From contig NC_059544.1 of assembly GCF_905220415.1 (NCBI RefSeq), positions 1,180,501-1,244,500 of the forward strand: a DNA stretch of 64,000 nt, read 5' to 3'. Shown here one piece after another: positions 35,191-48,190 of this stretch (the stretch's first letter is position 1; the number at the start of each line of letters is the position of its first letter). The notes beneath the pieces were generated by a model. The model was not told the origin of the DNA. It made no database searches and saw only the letters and a list, made by a program, of their open reading frames with translations. The DNA comes from Colias croceus. Taxonomy: Eukaryota; Arthropoda; Insecta; Lepidoptera; Pieridae. The translations under genes and the position numbers were made by a program.

Positions 35191-38100
35191 CAAAGCAATT
35201 AGGTACCCTTAGTTCCCTAAAACTCACGAGAAGCGTGACTATGTTCACGTTTGTCTATATTTAATGCCCTGTATTTGTTTACAGATTTACGTTTAGAAAC
35301 TGCTTGATTCATGTAATCGACCCAATAATTATTTACAGGGTAAGTTACTTCTGGGAATGGATAACTGGGTCGAATGGATTCTTTTTACAATTTCAAACGT
35401 TTAGAAATGAATTAGGGCAGATTTTGTGTGACTAAGTTCTGTAAGACGGGATTGAAAATGTATTTAAGAAAACCGGTCTTCAGTAATTTCTAAAAAAAAT
35501 AATGTTTTTAGTGAAATACTGTTTCTAGGTACTTGTGCCAATTGCTATACACATTGATTTACTTTTCACTTATACTTTTAAAGTACATAGAGCAGTCTTC
35601 CAAGCAAAAAAAAACATTGTTCACTCATTCTAACAATAGAAGATGCAAATATTGAAATTGTGACTGTAATTCATAATAACTGTTTTGTCTCTTTTTAATG
35701 ACAAATCATTATTTTATTGACAAATTATTATATTTTATTGTTATACTTATAATATTACGAAACATTCGAAAGGCGAAAATATATTGAAGCTAGCTTTTCC
35801 GTTAAAAAATAATACGATTTAAAATTAAAAATACAAATACAATATAGGTATATAGGTATGTCAAGGTTACAGTTAAAACGCAAGCATAATCTTTTCTAAA
35901 ATTTACGATAATATACCATGAAAAATGCTTTTAGCATCGGTGTCAATTTCATTAAATGTGGTCATAAAACGTTTAAAAGAACAGAATTTGTTTAAAATTA
36001 AAAGAATATCGCAATATTACGAAACGAACTATGTAGTTTTTTTATCAGAAGCTTTTTTATGAAAATACGAGAAATTAAAAACAAAATCAAGTTAACTATA
36101 ACGTCTTTCACACATAATGTCTGTAATTCTAATTATTTTTTGGTCTTCTCATTTCTATGAATTGGAAATCTCTACACTAAGACCTTTTTCAGTTTGAAAG
36201 AAAGCTCTCGAAAATCCCATACAATAAACTTTGCAATTCATTTTATGCTTTAGTAACATTTCCAACACACCCTTGGCCTCTTTTTTCATCACTCACATTA
36301 TATAAAAATGTCACAATTAATCTAAACATAATTTTCAGCATATTTTTGTGAATTGACTGTAACATTGTTGTGGGCGTCACAAACTTAGGAATGAAGAATA
36401 TTTTCACACTTTTTATAATGAAAGTATTTATATTTACATGTAACATGTTACTATTATAAATACATGTTCTATTAATATAAAGACGCGTCTGAATTTTGTG
36501 TGACTGTATGTTGTTCTAGTTAGAACATACATACATAATATTATATTTCGTTTCGATAAATTATGGTTTAAACGAAAGTATAATACTACAAAAAGTACAT
36601 ACATAAATTAATACACAGTAACATAAATTAAAATTAGTTAATATTTTGTTTTAGTTTTTAAGTTTTTTTTACCTTGTTTTTGTTCTTACTTTTTTTTCTG
36701 TTTCTGTGTGGCTTGTATACTTTTTCGTTTGTTATCAATAAATGTTTAATTATTGATTTATTTATTTTATAAAACCTTTAAATGTGCATAATGAATCGTT
36801 TTCAGGATTAGCACTGAAATAAATAGACGTTTCATTTGAAAACGTTAAACAAGTCTTAAACAAATCAAGCCCAACCATTAACATTGTTATATATCTTCAT
36901 GACATTTTTTTTTCGGTCAAAAAGATCACTTTCAAGCCATTTTCGTCACTAATATACGATAATTACAACATAAATTCGTGTGAAACGTGACGTGTTCAGT
37001 GCACACGATCGAGTTTTAAATAAAGATGAGTGAGAGCTAAATATAAAGTTATTAATTTAGAAATGCTACACGCATACTATGGGATTCGTAAGAATTTTTC
37101 GTGCCTAGCGCCATATTGGTTGCGCGGATTCTGCGGAAGGCGTTACGAAAACTTTGATGCAATTCGCCTTATAAGGTTCGGAAAGAATCTTGAAAATAAA
37201 AGCTACCAAAGAGGAAAGTTTGAGTAGATTCCACTCTTTAGTATTTTCTAGTGTTTGATTTTACGCGAGTATTATACATTTAGAAATTAAAGATTTTTAA
37301 CGGATCGCTGCAAAGTAAATAAATAAATGCGATACGCCGGGAAAATATTAAAATCGCGTTTACAATTCATTATAAATATTTAATTTAAAATCTACTCTTG
37401 AGTTCATTGGAATCACAATGTTAATATTTAAAGTAGCTATAGCTCGTTTCTGTTTTTAATACACCTATCGCCATTTTATTTAATAAACAGATTATTTGTT
37501 TTCGCTTATTTTTATGTAAAGATAGATAATAAATATTAAATAGTATTTTATTGGATCAGCTCAACGTATTTAAATATGCTATAATTTTGTGCCTATTGTA
37601 ATGGTGTAAACATGGTGTTTACAATAACATTAGAAATAGAGTTCTAGAACATTCTAGAAAGTTCGAGAAGGACCCCAATTCCAATGTCACATACATGATA
37701 TCATTCTCCACAAGGCTGACTATAAATGGATTATAAAAGGACTGAACGTGACTCTGGTGACCTGTGTCCACAATCTGTTATAGCAATAAATACATACTAC
37801 AATGATGAATAAATTGTCAATTATTATTGAGAACTCAATGTAAGAATTTAGTTCCCGGAAATCCCTCCGTTCATAGCTTTCGCTTGGCAAGTAGGTCGAA
37901 AGCTTCACTTATAAGTCACGCACTCTTAAACTGCAACGTACATACATACATACATACACACATAAATAGCAATGCAGTAGTTTTTGTAAAGTATTTGTTG
38001 ATTTTGCGAAACAATTGAACGATAGAGTCTCAGCATATATTCAAGAGTTTTATTTACAAATATTCGAATCAGCATTAAATATAGGTTAAGAATAATAATA

Positions 38101-39920
38101 ATCAACAACAAAAAGCTTATACCAAAAAGTCTATGTAACTTAACCGCCTTAGTAAGCAACTAGATTAAGCCACAAAAAGAATATAAAAAAATGTACCTTA
38201 TATGTAGTAGAAGTGGTACACGTGATACCTACGTAGTACGTATGTATCATATTTTAATGTCTTATAAATCAATACTATATAATTCAATTATTATTGTCTT
38301 TTGGCAGGCATTGATACTGTTTCTCAGAAATAGAGCTAACTGATCGTAACTACAAATGAGCTCATTACAGCTATGATGTAATTCATTAGCACATAGACGC
38401 AACTACAATTTGAGATTTTTAAATTTAAAATCTAACAAATGTTTATTGTTTGAAATATCTAATGATTTTTTTTCGATTACACATAACTGACGATTAAACA
38501 GAACGAAATTTTTAAATTTAATTAAAGGATTTTTAAATATGCTAAAAAATACATAAATACACAAATTGCATTATGCACATGCAAACTAACACTAATAATT
38601 AATATTAATAATCTGAGTGAGCAGTGAGTACGTTTTTTATTCAGTTTTAGCGAAAATAATTATTATGGTTATACATTAAAAAAAGTACTAAAATAATAAT
38701 TAGAAATAGGTGAAGGACATGACAACACATTACTTCTTGACGCTAAAACCAAACATAAAGAAATACCTGTATTTCTTCTTGCTATTAACAGCGATTTTTC
38801 ATTCGAAAGTAAAATAACGCTACAAAATGGTGGTATCAATATAAAAATATAATAATCATATAATCTCAAGATGCCAGACGAAACACAGCGATCACTAGAG
38901 GCAGTTATAAAAAACTATGATCTTAATGACGTCGATGGTAGTCGAATGACGGCAACGCATCAGCTGGATCCAATATATTTTAGGATAAGCGGTCGCTGTT
39001 TTGAAGTTTTAATAATTTCTTTAAAACTGGGACGTTTTGTAAGTTTGTGGTTGTTTGATTGATGAGAAAAAGTTATCCTTGAAGTTATGGATAACGTTCA
39101 AAGTTTTCTTCGCTCATTTTTAGGGTAATAAACGATAAAATATGAACTATGAGAAAAAATTAACCTTGTATTTTAATGGAATTAAAATTAATGGAACATT
39201 GTATTAATTTATACTAAATTGTATCGCTAGTCAAAGCTTTTGAGCAAATTTTGTTACAATAATACAGTAAGTATAGTTTATTAGGCGGCTTATCCTGTTG
39301 AGGGATGAGAAAGCTGTCTCGACAAAATAAGACTTTTAAGTTTGAAAAAACTGCAACTACATTTTAAAGGCACATTTGAGAGCTATAATGCCACATACAC
39401 ATATACTAAAAACATAAACCCACATTTTTCCCTTAAGGCTCGTATCTAATCTGTGCTTAAAGGGCCAAGACAGCCAATCTTTAGCAACATTTAGCAGAAA
39501 TAGAACATTCAGAAGTGACCGCGACCTGTAAGTGTTACAAGGTGATGATCTCAGAAGTGTTACGTGTATTGATACATTAGCATTGTTTATTTTGGCCGTG
39601 CTCGCATTTGTTTCAAATTTAATGGAAAATTGAGAGCTTCCTTGATGTGATCATCAATATTGAAGTTCAACTAGCGTTTAGCTACTATTATGTATTCTGT
39701 GGTTCAACGTTAGGTTGTAAATAGTTTACTTTCATCGTTTCTTTACAACTTTACTGCCTAAAGTTTTATTTTAGTTACAGGGGAAACTTGTCAAGTTTGG
39801 ATTTTAAGCTGTTGGATTTAATTTGTTTTTTATTGCTGACGCAAATAACTAAAACTTCTGAAATCTGTTTAAACTTTGATTTATATGACGTTTTACTTAA
39901 TACGCCGCACAAGCTGATGA
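35191..39920. other. Non-coding stretch, presumably intronic
   Basis: No exon accepted. A (CATA)n microsatellite lies at about 37,938-37,964. The frame at 37,030-37,227 lies in a slightly GC-richer patch after a TTCAGTGCACACGATCG phrase but has no motif. The frame at 38,871-39,062 (starting MPDETQRSLEAVIKNYDLND) also lacks a family match and a donor site that I can defend. Confidence 0.35.
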
Positions 39921-39980
39921 TGATGATTGACTCTACATCAAGACTCTCTACATGGAGTCTTGATGTAGAGTCAATCATCA
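39921..39980. repeat. Perfect 26-bp inverted repeat with 8-nt loop
   Basis: Arms at 39,921-39,946 and 39,955-39,980 are exactly complementary; each contains GACTCTACATCAAGACTC or its complement. The loop is TCTACATG. Flanks show no target duplication that I can identify. Confidence 0.85.
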
Positions 39981-42000
39981 CCGATATTTACATAAATAAG
40001 TTTACTTTATTTAAGATAAGATTTTTGCAAAGAGCAGTCATTAACTGCTCTAAGACTCAACATAAACAATATTATAAAACTTGATAGATATTGAAAAAAG
40101 AGACCTCATACCATAAAATCTTAGTCTCCTTGATTATTATTCTTTCGTGCATGCTATGACGTCACAATTCCACTGATTGTGTAAGTTTTTCGTGTGGCAA
40201 CAATAACATCCCGAATAGACGAGTGCACGAGGTTTATGGAGTACGTAGGCGTGAACTATTTTCAACGATGAAAGGTGAGGCATTAATCTTTTCTGTGATT
40301 TTTCTCATTTTTACGTAAGATTAATAGGTTCGCACGTTAAGTGGTTTGATATACAGGTGTATGACATTATTGTTTAATGGATAGCACCGTTCAAATTGTT
40401 TTTAAACGATAATATTTCATTGGCTCTTCTATTCTGTTTCGACGAATTATCATTTAGACAAATATATTCAATTTACCTGTTGAAATTCGTTGTCTCGTCT
40501 ACGGAATATTCTAAGACTAAATATGTACCCATTTTCTCATCTCGAAGCTCATTAAGTATCTACGTAGTCTATTTCGGACAATAGGTGTTTAGCCTCTTGA
40601 TCACTTTCAAACTTATCTATGAGTTTATCAACCCCGTCTATCTTTTCATCTCGTATGACCAAATTGACAGATATTTTCACACCATGCACACGGTTTTGAT
40701 TGACAGCCGCTCTTCGGTTTTATCCTCTGTTCGAACTTCTAAGAGAATGATTGACACTGTGTCCCCCGAGACGCCTACCAAATTATAGGTTTTGGCTTTG
40801 CACCAAACACGAAAATCACATGTTCTACATAAAATTGGATACCTGAATATATTATTTAGTCTGTAATGCATGGATGTGATGTCTTACTTGGATAATGTTA
40901 AACGGTTAAAGTGCGAAATTAACTTAACGTTTCCTTGTGACTGCTTAGTTCAAAGATTTTTGGGAAATTCATACTGCCACTTTGGATAAACGCATTTTTA
41001 GGCTATAGGTACCTAATTACTGATTAGTACTATATTTAACGAAACCTTTTCTGTTCACTTAATTAACGATACCTACCTACCTGTACAATATTTTTATGGG
41101 TTTTCTATTTTTATGCTATTGTTTTACCTACTTCCTATATCTAGTAGAACCTGTGCTATAATCCGAATCCTATAAATTATTTTATGTACCTGTGGATATG
41201 TGTTGTTGTAATAAAGTACATTTGACCTTCAAAGCAAAAATTCACAAATTTCATGATGGATGATGCGTTTAGATACAAATAAACAACGTACTGTTTTTTT
41301 TACTATTCGTTTGTTGCCAAGTGTAACTGTAGCCGTTCATTTGCTCCACTAACCCATAATAATTTAATATTTATTTAACAATAATATAAAATAAATAAAG
41401 GCAGTGTTCTTGACCTATTTCAATTTTCATCCACACATTTAAGTTTCAGGTTTCAGGTGCGTTACAATAATTGCAAATTATCATTTTCTGTGATTTTGAA
41501 AAATTATGACAGGACTGTGTTTAATTTCTTTTCTATTAAATTGTTTAAAATACCAATCATATTTTCTATTAAAATTAGACTGTTTTTAAACTCCACAATT
41601 CCCTAATAAGAAATCGAAACACGAAAAATAACAAAAATTCTATCAATCCGGCAGTCAAACAACCGCCACATTGATACCAATTTTATTCGCGATGCTATGT
41701 TTAGACCATCAAGGTTATACGTGTCGCTTTCTTCAGAAACTGACGCAGATGTATTGTAAACTGTTTTATTGTTATCTCACGTTTACGTAAGTGAAAAACT
41801 GAAGATTGCCACATCTGGGATCTGTTCTTAACAGCTTCATCAGCGATTGGTGCAATAATATTATGAAAGTAAATGTTTATTTTTCTCGCTTTCGTTTAAT
41901 AAGCTTGTTCTTTGTATTATTTTATTAAAGAGCTTTTATAGATGTTTCGTTGGAACATTGATGATTAGTTTTTCGGGGGAATTAAATGATATTAATAATT
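39981..42000. other. Non-coding stretch, presumably intronic
   Basis: AT-rich sequence without recognisable exons or repeat ends. Overlapping short frames on both strands at 40,585-40,871 have no motif. Confidence 0.35.
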
Positions 42001-42069
42001 TTATTTAATACAATACCAACATATTTAGGTGTTTACCTGAAATTTTTTTTTTTCAAATCCTAAACTCAC

Positions 42070-42614
42070 CTTGCAATAGCTGAATCGTAGCTTGGTACTC
42101 CGCCAATTTCTCATCCACATATCCTTCTTGCGACTGATTGGCTATAATCTCTGCAGTTGACGGACCCCTCTCTTCTTCTTCCTCATAGATCATCGGCCTC
42201 GGCGGCGGAGGCGGCTCCAACCCGGTGTATTCATACTCCCGGACAGTCTCGTACGGCGATGAGTAGTAGTACTCTGGACTTTGGCCCAGCGTCGGCGAAA
42301 TGGGATATGGCGATATGGGGTAAGGGGATATCGAGAAGTGTGAGCTGGGTGATGGTGAATGCTGGCGAAGGTGCGGGGAGTGCAATGGACGGAAGGGTTT
42401 CGGGGACGGGTGGACTGGCGGCGGGGACACGATCGCTGTGGAGTGCCTAGGGCCAGAGATTAGCGGTGGGGGGCTCGGAGCCCAGGGGGATGGGGGGCGG
42501 TAGTGCGCGGGGGACGGAGGGCCGGGGAGACGCGCGCGGCCGCGTCCGGGCGGCGGTTGAGACATCACGGGGATTGATTCGAGTCAATCCGGTGTGTCAC
42601 GCCTTAAACTGCAT
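42070..42614 (-). CDS. Alternative N-terminal coding exon of the same putative cytoskeletal gene (isoform start 2)
   Basis: Coding part 42,070-42,565 starts MSQPPPGRGRARLPGPPSPA and ends EYQATIQLLQ plus one base, 165 codons and a split codon, at the donor CAAG|GTGAGT. The exon is preceded on the minus strand by TTTGTTCCAG, a good acceptor at about 42,615, so there is probably a non-coding exon further upstream. Residues 1-120 are Pro/Ser/Tyr-rich and disordered (SPYPISPYPISP, PPPPPRP), then EEEEERGPSTAEIIANQSQ and a helix-like VDEKLAEYQATIQLLQ. Phase 1 matches the exon at 26.8 kb, so both can join the same downstream exon. Identification as an Msp-300/nesprin-like start is inference from the terminal helix and the phase. 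The antisense frame 42,157-42,450 is a shadow. Confidence 0.6.
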
Positions 42615-43466
42615 CGCTGGAACAAATGATATTCAGTCAGTAAGTATCTATGAAGAGATTTTATAAACTAGAATCTTACAGTAAAGAAGTGCAGAAATGT
42701 TACGAAGCTAACGAAAATGCTTTTAAGATTTGAGTAAAATAAATGGTAAAGATAAAATCATTGTTATCATAAACAGAAGCGCATGTCATTCCAGCAGTTT
42801 AGCATAATGATAAAACAAAGAAATTTAATACGTCCCCAGCCGATAAAACGAACCCCATAATAAATAATGGTTTTACGATTGTAGCCCAATGTTTATGTCA
42901 AACGGTTACCGATATTTTTTATACAAGTCACGGAATGCCTGCCAAATTACAAATGTAAATTCCGGATAGATCGCGTGCGTCTATTTTCGGCCGGCCCTAA
43001 GGGTTACTGTGGCTTACATTTAGATTCATTCGTTATAAGCACAGATAATATAATACGATTATACTCAACAGATGCCCAAATCATTTATGAACTGAGAATC
43101 GAGCTGAGTGCATTGAGTTCCTTGAGTTATCTTTATAACGTTCACCTGTGGGTAATATGTATCTGCGATACGCTGGTTATTGAGTTTTATTGTTTTTTAT
43201 GTTTAAGAGCTTGCGATATGATTTGATGTTAGCATTGTAACGAATATATTACTATAAAATATTGTATTTCCTACTAATTCTCTTGAGTTATATGAATATT
43301 ATTCTCTAAATATTTATTGCTCTTTTTTATGATAGAGCAAGTAGAGTAAGGTGCTTTTCCAATAATTGTCGAATATGTTAGGCAGTTTTCAAAAGCTTCG
43401 CTGTACATTGACGAAATTTCGCACACAACTTTGTAAAGTACAAAAAATAGTTGTATGCACAATTTT
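42615..43466. other. Non-coding stretch upstream of the 42-kb exon
   Basis: No exon or repeat recognised. The plus frame at 42,975-43,226 has no motif. Confidence 0.3.
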
Positions 43467-43547
43467 ATGGGCCCTCTGCACAAGACAGCGTTGGCCCATC
43501 ATAGACATTTAGGCATTCTACTGCCCAACGCTGTAGAGGGCCCATTA
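43465..43547. mobile_element. Tiny MITE with GGGCCC termini and TTA target duplication
   Basis: TTA at 43,465-43,467 and TTA at 43,545-43,547 flank a segment starting TGGGCCCTCT and ending AGAGGGCCCA. A second pair of complementary segments, ACAGCGTTGG and CCAACGCTGT, is nested inside. TTA duplication and GGG-starting ends are characteristic of the PIF/Harbinger superfamily. At under 80 bp it has no coding capacity. Confidence 0.65.
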
Positions 43548-44905
43548 GACAACAGAAAATAATCCAGTGTACTATCCAATATTCTCTTCATGCTCAATTT
43601 AAAGAAGGCATACGGAAGCAACATACATATTCTTTTATACATTATAGGTATAGCTTGAAACCAATAAATATAATTCACATACAAACATTACACAACTCGG
43701 AAGCACATGACATAGTCAACGACCTCAGGGAATTGTGTAAAAATGGCGGTTAGCCAGACTTCGTTCTAGGCAGAAATTATCAATATTGGACAGACAACTC
43801 CTGGCCAAATTCCAAGCGACATTGACTACCTATATGTATTTATAATTTTATAAATGAACATAAATTATTAATATTGCGTCAACTTGCAGTATATTGCTTT
43901 GTGTAATATGAGAGTTAGAAATTTTTATTGCAAACAAACTTTGGCAACTCAATTTTCAAGTTTTCCTGATTTTGCTTATGTTTTCCTGTATGCACCACAT
44001 AAATGATATAGAGTTATGTTTCTTCAATTCTCTAAATATATTTTTACAAATACATAATAAATTTTAAAGCTTCGCGAAGGTCTATTTCATGTCTATCTTG
44101 AAATATAGCGATTGCTGATCATATCGCCTACGCCTAGCTTTAAATCGTGTCAATATTCTTTTGAAGTGTATTGGAATATGATAGCAGATAGATAGCATAA
44201 ATATGATACGAAAATTCTTACGATACTTTTATGATATTCAGCAATTTTTTTTATAATATTCAGCAAACATAGGTAAGCGTAAACTTTTTCCTTTTCCTAC
44301 AAACAAAGATGAAAGCCATAACAATGTTGAATAATCATGTTTTAACAAAAATCTAAATCGCCTTCAAATGGTCAGAACTGGACAAATTAAAATAGGACCA
44401 ACCACGAGACACTAGCTTTCAAATAAAAAAGCTCCAGCACTAGCTTTCAAAATCGATTCACCCAGTCGAATTTCCTGAGGCAACAAACAAAAGAAATACA
44501 GCAGTGAGAACAATTTTTGAAGTCGGTTAAAATACTAACAAGACATTACAAAACAACCGTAACAATTAACGCACCGTTAAACTGTAGAAATTTATTATTT
44601 AATATCCAAATAATAGATTTGCGAAAGTGGGTTGTACGAAATGGTCGTGTCACCTGTCATAGATAATTTCTTGGCATGAAATGCGCAGTTTATCGTCCTA
44701 GGATCATATTTGCTTGGTTGTGCTGTTATGTGCAAATATATCTTTAATAGTTCTAATTATAATTTACTAGTCATAACTTTATGAAATATCTTGGAAACTA
44801 AGCTTGGAAATATGTAATGCTATAAATAAATAGGTAATTCTAGCAAGGGAAATTAGGATTAGACATGAAATTAAGATTGAAGAGATTCATCAAACTTTAA
44901 ATATG
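43548..44905. other. Non-coding stretch
   Basis: No exon recognised. A TTTTTGAAGTCGGTTAAAA phrase at about 44,513-44,531 marks a fragment of a common lepidopteran transposon. Confidence 0.35.
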
Positions 44906-44957
44906 TAAAAAAATGCTTGACGACTCTATAATTATAGAGTCGTCATGCATTTTTTTA
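44906..44957. repeat. 52-bp near-perfect palindrome
   Basis: The core 44,918-44,945 is a perfect 28-bp palindrome centred on TATAATTATA with TGACGACTC arms. Complementarity continues outward to TAAAAAAATGC / GCATTTTTTTA with a single mismatch, and there is no loop. It directly abuts a transposon-like fragment at 44,960, so it may be the end of a mobile element. Confidence 0.8.
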
Positions 44958-44959
44958 AC

Positions 44960-45130
44960 ACACTGCTCAGGCATTTGACCACCATCTCACATGATGGTAA
45001 GCGAAGATGCAATCTTTCAGGTTAGCATGCCTGGTCAGTAAGGTAAAGCCACTTTGGGCTTGAATAGATCCAAATTATATTTATCAGGAAACACCTTAGA
45101 GAAACACAGATGGCGGTCCACATATTCGCG
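44960..45130 (+). repeat. Fragment of a common lepidopteran interspersed repeat
   Basis: Contains GACCACCATCTCACATGATGG followed by TAAGCGAAGATGCAATC and GTTAGCATGCCTGGTCAGTA. The phrase 'CATCTCACATGATGGTAAG..GATGC' is widespread in lepidopteran genomes as part of a LINE/SINE. The ends are unclear. Confidence 0.45.
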
Positions 45131-46583
45131 GTTTTTATAAAAAAAACTGTTTTCGAAGCGCTTGGTGCGCACATAGGGTATCCCGACCACGAAGGGATTG
45201 GATATTTCGTGCCATAAAGTTTTGTTTTCGCAGTCCTAGTTTAAGATTTACAGTATAAGTTCTAGATATTATATTTAATGATCTAATTGTATGGTAATTA
45301 TATTCTGTAAAGTCCCTAAGTACTCTATGAAGTTCCATATTCTCTTAGGTATTGCGTATTAGGAAGATGCTTTTCATTTTATATGTACTTAATGTTTTAC
45401 TGGCCCATTTTCTTTGAAGTGTCTTGGAAAATCTTTATTATACAAAAAAATTGGTAGGTAATTACCTAAGTATTTTTTTTTAATAAAATGGACATCTAAG
45501 TAGATATGAAACGTAAAACCACATTAAATACTGTTTAACTGTAGGTCAGGTTTAATTACGTAAATAAACGCGATATGTAATATGTCCTGTCAACCGTTGA
45601 CGGTAAATGATAATATACCTACAAAGGAAATCTTAGAAGACTGTAGAATATTATGTAAACAAACAATTTTAAGCTTGTCGCACACTAACAATTAATAATA
45701 CAGGTAGGAAGTTATATTAACATGTTTTACTGGACATATCTTAGGGTGGAATTGGTTTTATTTTAATGGAGAATAATTTTCATAGGAACTAATAAAAAAA
45801 GCTCGTACTAAAAGACATAAAATGCGAACACGATAATTAATCCATATTCGTGCCATTGAAAACGATACGTATACCTATGATTTAAGTACTTTTAATCAGT
45901 TCTTTTAAATAGTTAATTCGTTGACTTATAAAAGTATTAGACTCTAAGTACTTCGTCGCTCTAAGAAGGCATAAGACACGTGCGTATTTAAGTATCAGTT
46001 GATGAAATTTCTTTAAAAAAACAACTTTATCAGATAGACTAAACTCTTCTAACTACGTAACAGATATCTGAAAAGGAAACATAATTAAGTTCACAACGTG
46101 ATCGTTTTTCTATGGATCAATGAGAAGTGCAAAAGCTTCGATGTCTAACCATGTCTAACTAAAAAAAAAGCATACAGACGACCACGAAACCTCCTTTTTG
46201 GTAGAATTTTAAAAATAGAATTATATGCCATTTAAGGAGTCTCATAAACTCCGAATTTTAAGTTCAAAATTATTCATTCTAGATTTTTCTAGACAACCTG
46301 TCAGTAAACTGGAGTTTTGACTCCAGTCTAGATATTATTAGACTGCAGTGACGATAGTGTGATACAACCGACGAATTTAGATCCAATACATATATTTTGT
46401 ATTGCGATATGATTTCGGTAATTTTTCATCTAGCAATGATTATTCTTCTTGAACAGCGTGGGCGTTGAACGCTTGAAATCAGAAGCCATGCTTTATGGCA
46501 GTACATGACATTTATATATTTTAAAGGTAATGCTTTTACCGTTTTGTCCCTCTTTAATTTTGTTAATTTTTTATTTTTTATTC
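45131..46583. other. Non-coding stretch
   Basis: No exon found. A small hairpin ACTGGAGT/ACTCCAGT lies at about 46,309-46,328. Confidence 0.35.
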
Positions 46584-46769
46584 ACTAGCTTACCGCCCGC
46601 GGCTTCGCCCGCTTTGTCTAAAATTATATACTAAAACCTTCCACTTGAATCACGCTATTTATTAAATAAAGCGCATCAAAATCTGTTGCGTAGTTTTAAA
46701 GATTTAAGCATAAGTACAAAGGGACATACGGACAGAGAAAGTGACTTTCTTTTATACTATGTAGTGATT
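46584..46769 (+). repeat. Short interspersed element, family S3
   Basis: Starts ACTAGCTTACCGCCCGCGGC, has CCTTCCACTTGAATCACGC and GTACAAAGGGACATACGGACAG, and ends TTTTATACTATGTAGTGATT. Reversed relative at 3,723-3,922. Confidence 0.75.
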
Positions 46770-48010
46770 ATTATTGTAAGAAAATAGCTAGGTTAATATT
46801 AATTTCTATAAGCGTAGAGATTTTGACTTATTTTGTTTTCATTTGAATGGATTCGAGTAAAAAAAACGCTTGCTATGAAGGTGGAGCTGATTACTCAATG
46901 GTGATAGAGCTGAAAGTTCTAATGTCGCTGTTTTGATCTTTGATTTCAATTTTGTCTTTTACTATTTACTTACAAGATGAACAGCTTCAGAGCTTATTAA
47001 CTGAAGCGTTCAGCTCTCTATGCATTTTGCCTCTCCTTACGATCTGGCGCCTATTGCAACTACTCAACACCGCACACTCCAGATCCGGAATGACTTCTCT
47101 TTTCCAATGTATCATCACAGACTTTACTATGTTTGGTATTAAATATCTGATCAAGGTAAAGATCGAAAGTTTTCTTATGAGTAAATATCTGTAAAACATA
47201 TTCTTCGTATTGTATTTTAAATCCAAATCTTATTCTTCATAAATCATAATTATGTAGAAAAAAATATGTTTAATCAAGATTTGTTCAAACCTGCATTCAC
47301 TGGTGCAGTTACGTCATTTTAGCCATTTTCTTATTCAATTCACGTCTGTACTGCAACACGATTACAGACTTACAGAGTATGTAAGTATCACGTATATATC
47401 GACATTTTTTTGAATAGTCCAAATAGTAATGATATCGTTTTCTGTTTACAACTTTAAAAAAGATACACTATAATCCAAATCTCCATTATTTAAAAAACCC
47501 TAGTAACACGTATTTTCTCGATTTCCAAGGCATATTCAAGAAACCATTACAAATATTCTGGCAACGAGGAGCGCGTTAGGTAATATTTTCAACTGTAAAT
47601 CATTTGCATTCATACGTGTTTGTCAGTGCATCCATTAAAATATGACGAAAATGCAGAATTGGCTAAAATCGTGGGATTACCTTGCTGTCAGTCAATTGTT
47701 TTCTCAATCAATAATCTCTTCAATTATCTGTATAAATGACAAAACTATATAAATGTTAGATTTATTACACCCAGTAATTATTTATCCATGTCATCACTAC
47801 TAAGAACTATGACTGTGACTATTTATTATTTATCTATTGTGAACATTCGTCAATCATCACGTACTCTAAACAGCTAACACCTTTGTCGCTCAATGTCTTG
47901 AAGTGTTAGTCATTATTATAAATTAAGTCTGTCCTTAAGGCATCTATTTCTTTCAATGAAACAATGAATGGCGACAACGTATTCGCAGTTCGCACCATAC
48001 TCAAATAATT
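46770..48010. other. Non-coding stretch
   Basis: No exon accepted. Overlapping frames on both strands at 46,940-47,226 have no recognisable motif, and the sense of neither is supported by splice sites. Confidence 0.35.
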
Positions 48011-48190
48011 ATCTATGTACTAATATTATAAATCTGAAGAGTTTATTTGTTTGAACGCGCATAATCTACAGGATCTACTGGTCCGATTTGAAAAATTATT
48101 TCGGTGTTAGATAGCCCTTTTATCGAGGAAGGCTATATATCATCACACTAAGACCAACAGGAGCGAAGCAATGCGGGTAAAACTGCGGCG
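48011..48190 (-). repeat. Short interspersed element, family S1 (reversed copy)
   Basis: Plus-strand reading begins ATCTATGTACTAATATTATAAATCTG, has GATAGCCCTTTTATCGAGGAAGG and ends ATGCGGGTAAAACTGCGGCGC. Slightly more diverged than the 61.4-kb copy. Confidence 0.75.

Noticed and set aside
39921..39980. MicroRNA gene
   Set aside because: The stem is perfect without bulges, and nothing shows expression; a fold-back element is simpler.
42157..42666. Plus-strand frames over the 42-kb exon
   Set aside because: Shadows of the Pro-rich minus exon.
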